The notes under the pieces were generated by a model. That model ran no database searches and was not told where the DNA came from. It was given only the letters and a program-made list of their open reading frames with translations. DNA of 64,000 nucleotides from Phlebotomus papatasi (Eukaryota > Arthropoda > Insecta > Diptera > Psychodidae), in NCBI RefSeq assembly GCF_024763615.1, contig NC_077222.1:54064001-54128000 (forward strand), given 5' to 3'. This document shows positions 34,299-45,903 of this stretch, piece by piece. The translations under genes were made by a program, and so were the position numbers. The stretch's first letter is position 1, and each line of letters opens with the position of its first letter.

Positions 34299-34306
34299 TA
34301 TATAAA
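34299..34306 (+). promoter_or_regulatory. TATA box of the MKCF peptide gene
   Basis: TATATAAA about 58 bp before the ATG at 34357, in the position expected for a short 5' UTR. Confidence 0.5.
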
Positions 34307-34356
34307 CCAAATAGTTTTCATATTTTAATATCAGTTCTTCAGGTTTGAAAAAAAAA

Positions 34357-34753
34357 ATGAAGTGTTTTTTGGCAACATTTTTAGTTCTGGTGGTCTTGCA
34401 AGGAGGTATAAAAAGACATTTGTTATTACTGTATAATTAATCGAATAAAATAATATTATTCTTTTAGGTGAAAGCTTTTTTGGTAGACAGTCTTCAAATT
34501 CGCGAAATTCTCTCCACCGTTCTTTGGATGATTACGATCTCGGTATATCGAACGATGATGATAGTGCAAATGAAGCAACAGTAGAACGACTTCTAGACAA
34601 TTTAGAGGACAGAGGTAACATCCAAACTTTAAGATATTACTGTAAAATTACCTAATTTTAATTTATCCAAAATAATTATTGTAACCTGTAGAATTTGTGG
34701 TTCGTCTTGAGCGAAGGCGCGATACCGATAACGACTATCAATTGGAACATTGA
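34357..34753 (+). CDS. Small secreted acidic peptide, MKCF type, 85 aa
   Basis: Exons 34357-34405 (49 nt), 34468-34614, 34692-34753; all GT-AG and phase 1. Signal MKCFLATFLVLVVLQGG; mature part starts ESFFGRQSSNSRNSLHRS, then an acidic middle (SLDDYDLGISNDDDSANEA), and a charged end (VVRLERRRDTDNDYQLEH). No cysteine after the signal. The exon plan (49-nt signal exon, middle exon ending DR/ED-R then phase 1) mirrors the gene at 30855. The coding frame closes before 34754; polyadenylation may use the AATAAA in AAATAAATAAAGCC near 34940. No family recognised. Confidence 0.65.
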
Positions 34754-35329
34754 ATCTACTGAAGATGATTTAGATCTAACCGAAAATATTTCTTTTAAGA
34801 AACTTATCGATTTAAATTAATCTATGAGAAAGATTCTCAAGAATTTTTAAATTTGAATTTTGGTTGATAACAAAAATTAAAAACAATTTACTAAAATATT
34901 GCATTGTAATGGGTTTCTGAAATAGACAGTTTACTGAAATAAATAAAGCCATATAAAAAATCTTTTAATTCATTTCTAAATAAACTGATACTGATTCAAG
35001 AGTTAGATTTAAAGTCAAACAAGTCATAGCACAAAATTTTGGATAATTCCATTAAAATTATACAAAGAATGGATATTAAATAATCTTCAAAACATTCTAA
35101 TATTGTGCAATTACAATATTTTTTCTAAATTAGCAAAATCCATTCAAATCAGTTTATCCAACATTCCACGCTGTCCAACTTTACAATGCTCAACCCAATT
35201 TGCAAGTTTGAAAAGAAAACTCAAGATAAAGTGAATCACGTTGTAAAAAAAAATATTTTCTCACTTCACGCTTATTAGTTTTGCTAATTATAAAATTTAT
35301 AAATCTTTTACTTCCTAATGACCTTAAAC

Positions 35330-35337
35330 TATAAAAC
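35330..35337 (+). promoter_or_regulatory. TATA box of the MKIY peptide gene
   Basis: TATAAAAC 86 bp before the ATG at 35416. Confidence 0.45.
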
Positions 35338-35415
35338 TTAAAACTTTTTAACGTGAACCAGCAATTTTCATTCAAGTTTCAAGTGACTAAAAAGAATAAA
35401 GAAAATCACGTTAAG

Positions 35416-35792
35416 ATGAAAATTTATTTGATAGGGATATTGATCTTCGTACTTTTGATAGGAGGTAATCTTATTATACAATTTTAAGAAGACATTTTCT
35501 TAACTATACGGTTTTGATCTTAATTTCAGGTGAATGCGAGACTGAATCATTTTTTAATACAAAAAAATTACTGACAGGTAAATTATTAACTCTTGAAATG
35601 TGATAAATTAATTAATTGATTGCTTTTGTTCTCTTTTAAGACTTTTGTAATATGGTTTGTCCTCATAAAAGTGAAGCGAATACAACACAAAATGATCCCA
35701 GAAATAATACCACAAATCTGATGCCTTTTCCGACTGTTCCACCTAATCCTAACAAGGATAACACTACAACAACATCGGCAAAAATTGTCTGA
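35416..35792 (+). CDS. Small secreted Thr/Asn-rich peptide, MKIY type, 82 aa
   Basis: Exons 35416-35464 (49 nt), 35530-35577 (48 nt), 35641-35792; GT-AG, phase 1 throughout. Signal MKIYLIGILIFVLLIGG; mature part ECETESFFNTKKLLTDFC then NMVCPHKSEANTT. Three possible N-glycosylation sites (NTT, NNT, NTT) and Thr/Pro-rich stretches suggest a glycosylated secreted product. Three cysteines in the mature part leave one unpaired unless it dimerises or an alternative last exon is used; a Cys-rich frame follows at 35808-36103. No known family recognised. Confidence 0.62.
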
Positions 35793-35807
35793 ATATTATT
35801 GTGCTAA

Positions 35808-36103
35808 ACTAAAAGAAAAGTAAATTTTAAGAGTTTTGGTACAATTTGATTAAGATTTTGTATATTTTGATGAGTTTAATCTATATTATTCTAAAGATCC
35901 CATTACAAAACATACTCGTTGAAAATCACTGCAAGTATTCTCAACAGCAAGGAGTTCATTGCTCCCAATATATGTTATCTCCTTGTGAAATGCATTTCGC
36001 TAAATGGGAAACAAAATGTTTTCCATCTAATTTCCAAAGATTCTGTTGTCAGTCAACATATATTGCAATTTTGATAGCAAATTATTGCGCAAAATTTCAA
36101 TAA
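35808..36103 (+). CDS. Cys-rich exon or separate small gene
   Basis: An open frame follows an acceptor-like AAATTTTAAG and ends at 36103. Read in phase 1 it starts EFWYNLIKILYILMSLIYII. It then has seven cysteines in about 55 residues, pattern C-x9-C-x7-C-x10-C-x8-CC-x12-C, ending NYCAKFQ. The phase fits exon 2 of the preceding gene, so this could be an alternative or additional last exon. Or it could be an independent gene starting at the ATG for MSLIYIILKI (35870), whose hydrophobic start is weak for a signal. Neither model can be chosen from sequence alone. Confidence 0.4.
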
Positions 36104-37068
36104 AAACACTAATCAATGTCGTCATAATATCAAAAATCTTTTTATTTTCTTTCTTCCATTTCTGAGAAAAATGACTCCAATGGGTCAGTTTGAAACTTGT
36201 TCAATTTTGCCACAAGTTATTATTCCATTATCGCGTTGAAAGCAGTTTATGAAATGCGCAAATTTCATCTTTGTCAGTTTCAACTGGATTGAGAGTCAGG
36301 AGATGCCTCAAGATTGGGAAAATACGAAAAACGTGCCTTTTGAATCATAACTCAAAAAAAATTATGGGCTATTTTGACGATAATTTGCGTTTTGTTTCAA
36401 TAGTCCTTATCAATTGAGCTATGAGATGTGCCCCCAACGAACTGAAGTGCTTATTCGTCAGCATGTTGAAAAATTTTTGCATTGTTAACATAGCGTTACT
36501 GACTCAAGCGGTATTAGCCAAGCATACATCAATATGCGAAATAATCTTTTGAACAGCCATCACAATCAGTCCTTTTAGTTGTAATTCTTTCATGTTTGCT
36601 GCTATTGTAATTCTACAGTTTAAGCATCAATGATCAAACTCATATTTTTCTAGTCCGAATATCTCTAAATAAGCCACCAATACAAGTTCGAATGGATGAT
36701 CCGTTGTGGTTAAGCCAGTTTCTAAGAACAGTTTGGAAACAAGATAACGTCTTAGCGTTCTTCTATGTAAAATCCTCTCTTTAGATCTTAAACTTGATTT
36801 TAAACTCATAAAACCAGTGATAAGCCCAAATAAGCTTATGGTAGCTGAGATTTTTTACAGATGGCCAAGAAATACGTGCTTCTCAGGGTTCTTGCAACTC
36901 GAAATACGGAAAAAATCAATTGACATTAGCTCCACATGAACGACTATGTTCGTCACTAGATCTTGACGAGTAATTCCCTTAACCGCCCAGAAGTACAGTA
37001 CGACTCCAATAAAGTCAACACATTTGATTCTTATATACCTACAATATTGTAAGTTATTAATTGTTGTA
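36104..37068. other. Intergenic stretch
   Basis: No gene supported. A short repeat near 36990-37040 (AGTACGACTCCAATAAAGTC) also occurs in reverse at about 400-420 and in part at 37985-38010, so another MITE family is present in fragments. Confidence 0.4.
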
Positions 37069-37865
37069 AAGCGTGTCCCGGATTTAAATGTTAAGATTTC
37101 GACAAGAAGTTAGTCACAATTGGAATTGAGTTTTGTTTTGATTTTTTTGACGTTTCAAGAGAATTTCGTCAGCTTTTCATTTCTGAAAAAAATATTGAAA
37201 AAGGTTGTGTTTTGGCTGAGAAAAGTGATAAAAATGGAGAACTTGCGCAAATTGATCGTGGACACGTACCTAAAGAATCCAAAAGAGAGCTATTCTGAAA
37301 TCGGAAGGATCACCGGAAAGTGTCCATCGACGGTGCGAAGGGTTATGTTAGGCTTGAAGGAACTCAAGACTGTTGTCCGGAAACCAGGATGTGGCAGAAA
37401 AGCTGGAGCTGTAGACAAAAGGATGGAGAAGAGAGTGTTGGCGCTTTTCCAGAAGCAACCTTACCTTTCAGTCAGAGATTTGGGCAAAAAACAATGTCAA
37501 ATATGTAGATAAGAAGGTCAAGCCGCCGTGCACTCCAGAAGTCCGCCCCATTGAGAAATACTGGGGAATCTTGAAAGGAGACTTGAAGAAGAAGGCTAAT
37601 CCAGCCAAAGATTTGCAGGACTTCGCACGAAAGTGGAAGAAAGTCGTGAGAGATCGTGGGGACGACCTTGTCCAGAGCCTTCGCAGGGGAGTAAAGAAGA
37701 TGGTGCGAAGATTTCGCGGAGAAACCGCTTGAATAAAAAACCATAAAGTGGATTTGAATCACAATGAAATACCCTTTTAAGAAATATAAATACTATTTTT
37801 ATATGTACTATAGTTTTTTAATGAGAGTCATTTGTCTTCTTCACATTTAAATCCGGGACACGCTT
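37069..37865 (+). pseudogene. Internally deleted mariner-type transposon
   Basis: Inverted ends AAGCGTGTCCCGGATTTAAA and TTTAAATCCGGGACACGCTT on a TA target. The frame from ATG 37234 encodes an N-terminal helix-turn-helix region (LRKLIVDTYLKNPKESYSEI, then GCGRKAG and PYLSVRDLGKK). It then jumps, after 37500, in another frame to the C-terminal catalytic block PEVRPIEKYWGILKGDL, and ends with a basic tail and a stop near 37732. The middle of the catalytic domain is missing, so it cannot encode an active enzyme, but its ends look intact. Confidence 0.85.
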
Positions 37866-38214
37866 TAGTTACTATTTCACTCGTTAAAAATTGTCTCTGA
37901 TTCTTACTTAACAAAAGTTGTTGAAAAGTTTACCGTTAAGCCTGGAATTTTACATATTTTTCATGGTGTTTAAAATCTTTAGGGGTTGACTCTATCGGAG
38001 TTGTACTGTACTTCATCTCGGCTTTGTACTCGCAATCATACTCTTTCAGTCATTATCAAAATCTCATGGCCAGAATAGGTGAAAATACGATTGAACACCG
38101 TTTTCAAAATCGATCATTTGGATTTAGAAATAGGACTAACCTTAACCTTCCTTATGACGTTTTTGCCAAGCTCCTCCATTACTGCAGAAGCCTGACCAAT
38201 GCAAGATGAGAGTT

Positions 38215-38520
38215 CTGCTTTCATCCTACCATCACTCGTAAATAACAACCCAAGATACTTGGGGATCTCAGTGGCACAATAGGCAAGACCGTTGGGAGGT
38301 GAGATCTCTAACTCGACTCTCACAGTGGTGAGGTCGAGTCCCGCCCAGTTCAAAACAACAGAATGTCAGAAAGACATTTTCACTATGATAAAACGTAATA
38401 AAATGCACTGCTTCTACCCAAAAAAAACTTCAGGAGCACGGAAGAAGCATTCACCATGGAGAAGGCGTTCTTAGGCGATCTACGATCAGCAGATTTTACC
38501 AATACGAGCACATTGCAATA
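38215..38520 (+). mobile_element. tRNA-derived SINE, copy 2
   Basis: A-box-like TGGCACAATAGGC (38271 on) and B-box-like GAGGTCGAGTCCC (38330 on) at tRNA-like spacing, then the body shared with 16660-16910: AAGACATTTTCACTATGATA, GAAGGCGTTCTTAGGCGATC. Both polymerase III boxes are recognisable. Confidence 0.6.
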
Positions 38521-39226
38521 CAAAATAAAGTTTGTTTTCATCAGTTACTGAGATTTTAACGAGTTTAAGAGACTGTTAATTTTTTTTCAGGTTAAACTGG
38601 TATTTTGATATTAACGAAAAAAGTAGACACAAGTTATAAAAAGCCATGATTTTTGCCAACAATAATTTAATTATTTAATGTCATGCAAAAATCTTTTTAA
38701 CTATCTTTTTGGTTTGTGTTTCTTTGATAACACGTTTTAAGTGCATTTTTTAGATGAGATTCTCATACTTCACCTGTTGCTGTTGAAACCCGGAAGTAGA
38801 GGGGATGCATGACTTAGGTCCCCACCCAGATTCCGAAAACAACTACCAAAAAAATGACCGTATCGTCCGCCGTACGACAATTTTTGAAGAAAACACGGCA
38901 TCAGATACTGGCTCATCTGATATTAGTGTATTATAGGTTTATTTTACATCTTTCGAAACTATGGTGTTTATACTGAAAAACTGTTTAAAAAGTTCGTTTC
39001 ACTACCAGTGATCATCTTACCCGAGCAATGATAGGTGATCACACATTAGTTCGAATTCCTCAATACCTTCACCAAAAATCATGTAGCTAAAATGAGGTAT
39101 TCGAATGAATCGCGTCCAATGAGCTTCATTACACTTAATTCCACTTCAGAGCAAAGGACGGATAATTCAGATAATTTAATCCTTTTAAAAGAAAAAAAAT
39201 GCATGTTTGGAAATCTTACATTCTAA
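38521..39226. other. Intergenic stretch
   Basis: AT-rich sequence with no coding frame or repeat that I can name. Confidence 0.4.
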
Positions 39227-39372
39227 TGCCCAACGCACAATAACTTTTGTTTAGTAAACATGTTTTTGACATTTCAATGGGAGTGAGTGAGATCTAGATC
39301 TAGTCATCTCGCTCATTCTCATGAGAAATTTTGAAAACATGTTTACAAACAAAAGTTATTGTGCGCTGGTCA
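39227..39372. mobile_element. Harbinger-like MITE, copy 3 (TAA target)
   Basis: TGCCCAACGCACAATAAC at the left, GTTATTGTGCGCTGGTCA at the right, TAA on both flanks. Close to copy 1 in length and sequence. Confidence 0.8.
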
Positions 39373-39723
39373 TAAAAGACCTAGTTTCTCAATGGGATAT
39401 TGTTCTGTATTACTTGCACGTACAGTCAAGAAATCATAGGTCTTATAAGCACAAGTAAGCCTATCACTGGCGTTTTTTTTGGGAAAAGGGAAGGTTATCA
39501 CACGATTCAGGTCGAGTTCATCTTATGGGAAATGATCGTGGCACCAGCTCCCCGTGTTACCCCACATCACCACAAAACATGTAGGTCTTGCGGATTGTAA
39601 AAGCATTCAGCACTCTCGCCATAGCTTCAGTATGAAAATCATCGAAAAAGTGTAAAGTTGCTTCATCATTTCTTCGCCATTTTTCTCAGTGGATAGAATT
39701 TAAAATTCATTTTAGGGATCAAA

Positions 39724-42700
39724 ATGATCCGTTTCAGAGGATATTCCCTAGCTCAAAAATTATCTCAAAGTGTTGTGTTGTCGAGATTTTCGTCCACTAG
39801 CGCTTCGTACGAAAGGAAAAATCATATCCTACCTTACAGTGCAGATGTCGTTATAATTGGTAAGGCATTTGCCTTAGTGTTAATCAATTCATGTCCCAGT
39901 GAAAATTTCCTCTAAAATATTAAAACAAAAAAAGGTGGTGGTTCTGCTGGATGTCATGCCCTATATCACTTGACAAAGCGCGGCATTAAGGCTGTCTTAG
40001 TTGAGAGGAGCAAAATAACATCTGGAACAACATGGCATACGGCTGGTCTTGTCTGGCGCCTAAGACCAAATGATGTAGAAATTCAGTTGCTGGCCAGTTC
40101 GAGAAATTTATTTTTGAGCTTAGAATCTGAGACTGGTCTCGATCCAGGGTTCATTATGAATGGTGGTATTTTCATAGCACACAACGATGTCCGAATGGAC
40201 GAATATCGACGCTTGGCAACAATTGGAAAATGTTTAAATGTTGAAAGTCATCTTCTAAGTCCCCAAGAGACAAAGAAACTCTTCCCACTGCTCGACGACA
40301 AATCCTTCACAGGGTCTCTTTATTCGCCCGGTGATGGTGTTATAGATCCCGCAATGCTTTGTACAGCACTAACGAGACAGGCCGTAAAGAATGGCGGAAA
40401 GGTGTTTGAGGAGTGTCCAGTATTGGAACTAGAAGTTGGCCAAGGATTCCTAGGACCTAAAGATATCCGTGGTGTAGTTACTCCATACGGAACCATAAAG
40501 ACGAATACTGTAATCAATGCTACAGGTGTTTGGGCAAGGGATATTATTGAAAAGCATGGAGTTACCCTACCCCTAATACCTATGCGCCACGCCTACATTG
40601 TAAGTGAACCCATGGATGGTGTAAAGGGTTCGCCTAATATTAGAGATCATGACTTCTCAGTATACTTCCGTATACAAGGAGAATCTATCTGCTTAGGCGG
40701 CTACGAAAATTGTCCTGTGCTCATGGAGAAAGTCCCACCAGACTTTCAATTTGGCCTCTACGATCTCGACTGGACGGTATTTGAGTCAAACTACCAAGGG
40801 GCAGCAACATTGTGTCCACCCTTTGAATCTGCCGGTATTAAGAGCACCATCTGTGGACCTGAGTCCTTCACACCCGATCACAAACCCTTAATGGGCTGGG
40901 ATCCCAGGCTCGATGGACTCTTCCACTCATGTGGCTACAACTCCGCTGGAATGATGCTTGGTGGAGGATGTGGGGAACAAGTAGCCGAATGGGTTATCAA
41001 TGGAAGTCCTAGCCTACACATGTTCGCCTACGATGTCACCCGTTTTCTCCCCAAACAGACCCGTGATCACAATTGGGCAACGGAAAGAAGTCATGAGAGT
41101 TACGTGAAAAATTATGCAGTCGTCTTCCCCTACGATCAACCCGTAGCTGGACGAAACTTCTTGCAGGATCCCTTCCACCGGCAAATGATCCAGTATTTTG
41201 CAGTAATGGAGGAAAAGCAGGGTTGGGAACGGCCAGGGTACTTCCTAACGGACTGTTTTGCTAAAGTCCCACCATATGACTGGTACGGAAGCTACGGGCA
41301 CAAAAAAGCACCTGATTCCTCATACGAAGATCAACTCAAGAAGGATCTAACTTTTGGATTTTCAGAAAATCACGATTTGGTAAGTTCGTTCAAACCTTTA
41401 AACCTACTCTCTTTTTTTTTAAACTGTTTGCTTTTCTACACAGATCGGAGAAGAAGCCACAGCGTGCAGAAACAATGTCGTGGTCTTCAATCTTAGCTAC
41501 TTCTGCAAAGTCTATCTCACCGGACGTGATGCTGCTAAGGCTGCAGAGTACATTTTCACAGGGGATACCGCCAAACCCATTAACAAGTTAGAGAGGCCAT
41601 AAGGTTTCCTTGAAATTTCCTTCAAATGAAGAATCTCTTCCAATTTTAAAGAACTATCTACACGTGCGCTCTCAACAATCGCGGCGGTGTGGAAGCCGAT
41701 GTCACTGTGAGTGTCATCGATACGGGCATCGGAGAGCCTCATGCACCCATTCTCAAACGTCCTGGATACTACATTGTAGCTGGTGGTGCTTCTGCATATC
41801 ACACAGTGAGTCATCTTAAGTATGCCCTCCTGGACAAAGCTTTTCGAGCACAAATAACGGACGTTACGCAAGATCTAGGAGTTTTGTCTCTTCAGGGAAG
41901 AAACAGGTGAGATATTTTCTCACATTTCAATTGATTTTGTCACAGATAAAATTTAGATACCTGTCGGTCAGAGGATAATTGGCTTATCTATTCTTATGGA
42001 ATTCAAGAAAGCCGTTTACAAAATAGCCCCTAGCAGATTGATAAGATCTCAAAACGGCAAAGAAGAAAGCGATAATGTGTTTGAATTATTAGCATTACTT
42101 ACATTTACGTAATTACCATAAATATGTTTATGTTTGCAGTAGAAGATTAATATTTTGTTAAGTATTTTCTAATCAGCTGCTTTGCTTTGCCACCAAGAAA
42201 TCATGTCAGAGATGTCAGCAATTTTTCAGGAGAACCTTATCACGAGATTTCCTATATTGGCAGCTTGTTTGCAAACATTTACATAAACATTCCACTATTT
42301 ATAATGATGAATTTTGCAGATTTAGTAAATTTTAATATTGAAGTTTGTAACCAAACATTTTACATATAGACTTTTAACGATTATAATCTACGTCATTTTC
42401 TGCTTTATTTTCAAAATCTATTCTAAAGCTTTTCCTATTCGGATGTCTTGTTGTATTTAGTCTGAAAAAGTTTGTAGTAAGTAGATACTCTTGCGATTTT
42501 GGATATACGATTCCCCATTTTCTACAATTTCTGAAGCTTTTTAATTTTCGCAAAGTAAAATGGGGTAATTTGGAATTATTTTTATTTTGGAAATTTAAAA
42601 TATCCTCATTTTTTAGATGGGTAAAAAGAAAAAAAAAACACACACACACAAGGAAGTACTTTTGAATGTAGGAACTCAAATAGGCCCACGGGCTAATCCT

Positions 42701-45700
42701 CAAGGATATTTACCCTGTAAAATTTGGCAGTAAAGTTTTAGATAAAGGAAATATATGCAAAGGACCTTCAATCAACGATACCGAAATGTACAGGTTAAAT
42801 ATTTTTGAGGATTAGCCTGAATCTATTTCTATAATTCTAATTTCTATTCTATTCCTATTTCATATTTCTGTTTTTTTTTTTTTGAGTCTTTTCTTCGTAG
42901 GCTTGCTTTTCTCTTTGCCCATCTGGAACAGGAGGTAAATTCAAAATTCCATATTAGGATTCCAAATTACCTCATTTACTCTAAGGTCAAAATATTTTTT
43001 AATGCATTATAAGAACCTTATATAAAATATTAGGGTTAAAGAAACACCTATTGGCACTTTAAAAACGCGTATCAGGACCTCTTGAAACCCTACACCGTAC
43101 CATTTAGTAATACAAACTTTGAACACATATCCTTATAGAAAAAGGTAGAATATTGAAAAACAAGTCATATTAACTTGCCTTTTCTTAGATATTTCAATAT
43201 TTTGACGAAACTGCAAACTAGTGTTCCCTGCCGAATAGGTGTTCCTTCGACCCTAATTCTCCTAAGTTTATTATCTTTCAAACACGACTGTAAATTGTTG
43301 AAGAATATTAATATTTAGGTCTTTTAATTCGGCCTGCATAAATATAATAAATAATGATCAATTTTAAGCCATTCAAAAATATTCTAATGGTAGAAAACCA
43401 TCCTTAATTGTAACTTTTTCAAAGTTACAATTAAGGAAATTAAGGAAATCGTAAAATGAAATCTAAAAAATCATTAAGCAGGCTTTTTATAGTTTGATCA
43501 ACATAAAATGTTTTACGTCATTTGATAAAAATCCGACTCTTGTGGATGATTCCAAACTACCATAAGGATAATCAAATCTAGGATATTTTTTGCAGGAATC
43601 CAATTAATTCCTTATGGTGTCTACAACAATAGAAGCAATTTTTGTCAAGACTTTCCTGTTTTAAAAAATTCTGACGTTTCTGCCTACAAGGATAGGGGAA
43701 ATTTTCTTTAAAAATGCATTTTTTTTCAAGAAATTATATATTCCTAATGTGCAGAGGCCTTTTTTAGCTAAGATATTTTCGAGAAAAAAAAACATTAAAT
43801 TGGCTCGCAGCATATACTGTGCGTTTTCAGAAAGAGTTAAAGAACATTCATGACGGATATATTGACAAATTTGACTATCAGCTGGTAGGACCTAGAACCT
43901 ATTCATTTTTTGGAATTTTTTCTTTGCTTTCTAAAGACTTTAATTTTTTTTAAATTTTTGTTCGATAAATATATTCTACGTAATATTTCAGAAAAATAAT
44001 GGAAAATTTTTTAAGAAAGGATTATAATTCAATAATAAGCTAAAAATTAAATTATTGACATATTAACCTCCATTGGGCAAAGGGGTCAAAGAATAAATAT
44101 CATGACACTAAATTTATTGCCTGGAACTTAAAATACAAACTTAATTTCAGTTATGAGAATCCTGATTGCAAAATCAAAATGTCAATTTTTGATGTTGGTG
44201 TAAAGAGACAACGTGTTTTCCTATTATTTTAGAATTTTTTAGAATTTAGTTTTCCGTATCCTTTTAGCTAGAGCTCTTGAAAGCACAATTTTAACAAAGG
44301 TGTTGAAGAAATTTAATGTTTGTGTGATAGCGGTCACCGCCGTCTTAGCGTTTTTGAGTTCTTTTAAGGATTATGGGGTTGAATTATAATTATTTTCATT
44401 TCGTATGAAAATTCAACTGAGTCGTAATATCCGTTTTTCAATGTCTCAAGGTAAAAAAGGCTCACAAGAGCTTTTTATTCATTCGATTGAGCAAATTTAG
44501 CTTCGTTGGAAAGGTCTTTGAATCTCTAAGAAGTCCGGAACTCATTCTAAATCGTTAAGAATCGATAACTAATCTGTTATGAACCTATAATCTTTTGTTT
44601 AAATTCAATTAAAATCCCTTATAGGCTATTTTGAGAAATCTTTTCACGAAATTTAAACAATAAAGTAGTTCTTTACGAAATGCCCGACCACGTGAGAACG
44701 ATGCTTTATCCGTAAATTATACAACTAAAACATTTTATGTACACTTAACATTGAAGTGGCATTTTACGTCGATATCGATATCTACGTTAAGTGTAAAATC
44801 TACAAAAATTTAGCGTCTTATATTAATCACAATTTAGAGCTTTTTTATAAGCTGATACACTTTTTCATCTTTTTTTTTGTTGCAGCTTTATAAATAAAAT
44901 AATATCCATCTTTTAAATCTTACCCGTGATTTTCCAACAGGTCTTTGATAGCAGCTTTTGTCTATAATAAAATAGAATTTATATCGAATCTAATCACATG
45001 TCATCTAAATCTGAACATATACCACAAATTTTTCAAATTCCAGTCGAGAAATTCTGGAAAAGCTCACAGATTACGACTTAAGCAACGACAATCTTCCGCC
45101 AAATAGCACAGCCATCGTAAAACTGAGATTACCATCCGGAGAATACCAAAATGTTCGAGTGGTACGTGTTAGTTTTGTCGGTGAATTGGGCTACGAATTA
45201 CATATCCCGAAAGCATTTTGTGAACAAGTTTTCAATGCTGTGATGGATGCTGGAGCTCCTATGGGTCTCAGGAATGCCGGCTATCGATCTCTGTATTCGC
45301 TGAGCAGTGAAAAAGGATATCATTTGTGGGGTTTTGATCTGCGATCCGATGATACACCCATTGAAGCCAATTTGGGATTTACATGCAGAAAAACTGGCGA
45401 GTACAAAGGCAAAGCCGTAATTGATAAACAACGTGCTGAGGGAATTTACAAGAAATTGGCATTTTTCACCGTTGAAGAACAAGTAAGAGATTAATTTGAT
45501 AAGAATATTTGAAAATTGAACTATCCTTCCGATTTTCCGTTTTGTAGATTCCAATTTGGGGACTTGAGACAATTTACCGAGATGGCGAAATTGTGGGACA
45601 TTTGCGCCGCGGAGAATATGGATACACTCTGCAAAAGCCCATTGGCCAGGGATATGTCCGGAAGCCAAATGGTGAGAAGATGGATGATGATTTTCTCAAG

Positions 45701-45808
45701 ACTGGAAATTATGAAATTGAAATAATGGGCCGACTCTACAAAGCCACATGTCACTTGAGGAGTCCATTTGATAAGAAAAACGCCAGAATTCAGGGCAATT
45801 ACAATTAA
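39724..45808 (+). CDS. Sardh: Sarcosine dehydrogenase, mitochondrial
   Basis: Oxidises sarcosine to glycine in the mitochondrial matrix, passing the one-carbon unit to tetrahydrofolate and electrons to ETF. Six exons: 39724-39859, 39935-41379, 41444-41586, 41652-41906, 45044-45482, 45548-45808; 892 aa against about 918 in mammals. The N-terminus is basic/Ser-rich (MIRFRGYSLAQKLSQSVVLS), like a mitochondrial presequence. Next comes the FAD site VVIIGGGSAGCHALYHL split by intron 1, and TSGTTWHTAGLVW with the His used for covalent flavin in this family. The C-terminal half is the GcvT-type folate-binding region (LNNRGGVEADVTVS, then VSFVGELGYELHIPK and SLSSEKGYHLWGFDLR). The acceptor of intron 1 is A-rich with no pyrimidine tract, yet only it gives the GGGSAG motif. 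AATAAA follows the stop at about 45819. Dimethylglycine dehydrogenase is the nearest alternative; the ERSHESY..NY.VVFP.D.P.AGRN block favours sarcosine dehydrogenase. Confidence 0.93.
41907..45043 (+). other. Large fourth intron of sarcosine dehydrogenase
   Basis: 3.1 kb between GTGAGA and AATTCCAG. Contains a CA run at 42639-42649 and a truncated TTAA family-2 copy from about 43500 to 43840 (CTTGTGGATGATTCCAAAC ... AAAGAGTTAA). That copy is itself interrupted by a GGTGTCTACAAC...CAGAGGCC piece of the CTCTACACA MITE family. No extra exon seen. Confidence 0.6.
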
Positions 45809-45903
45809 TTTGAACAATAAAAATATAGCCATCGTATTAAACACAAATAAAGGCAATTTAATCTTCTTCAAAATAAAACTGTGCAAAAAATACACTCACC
45901 CAG

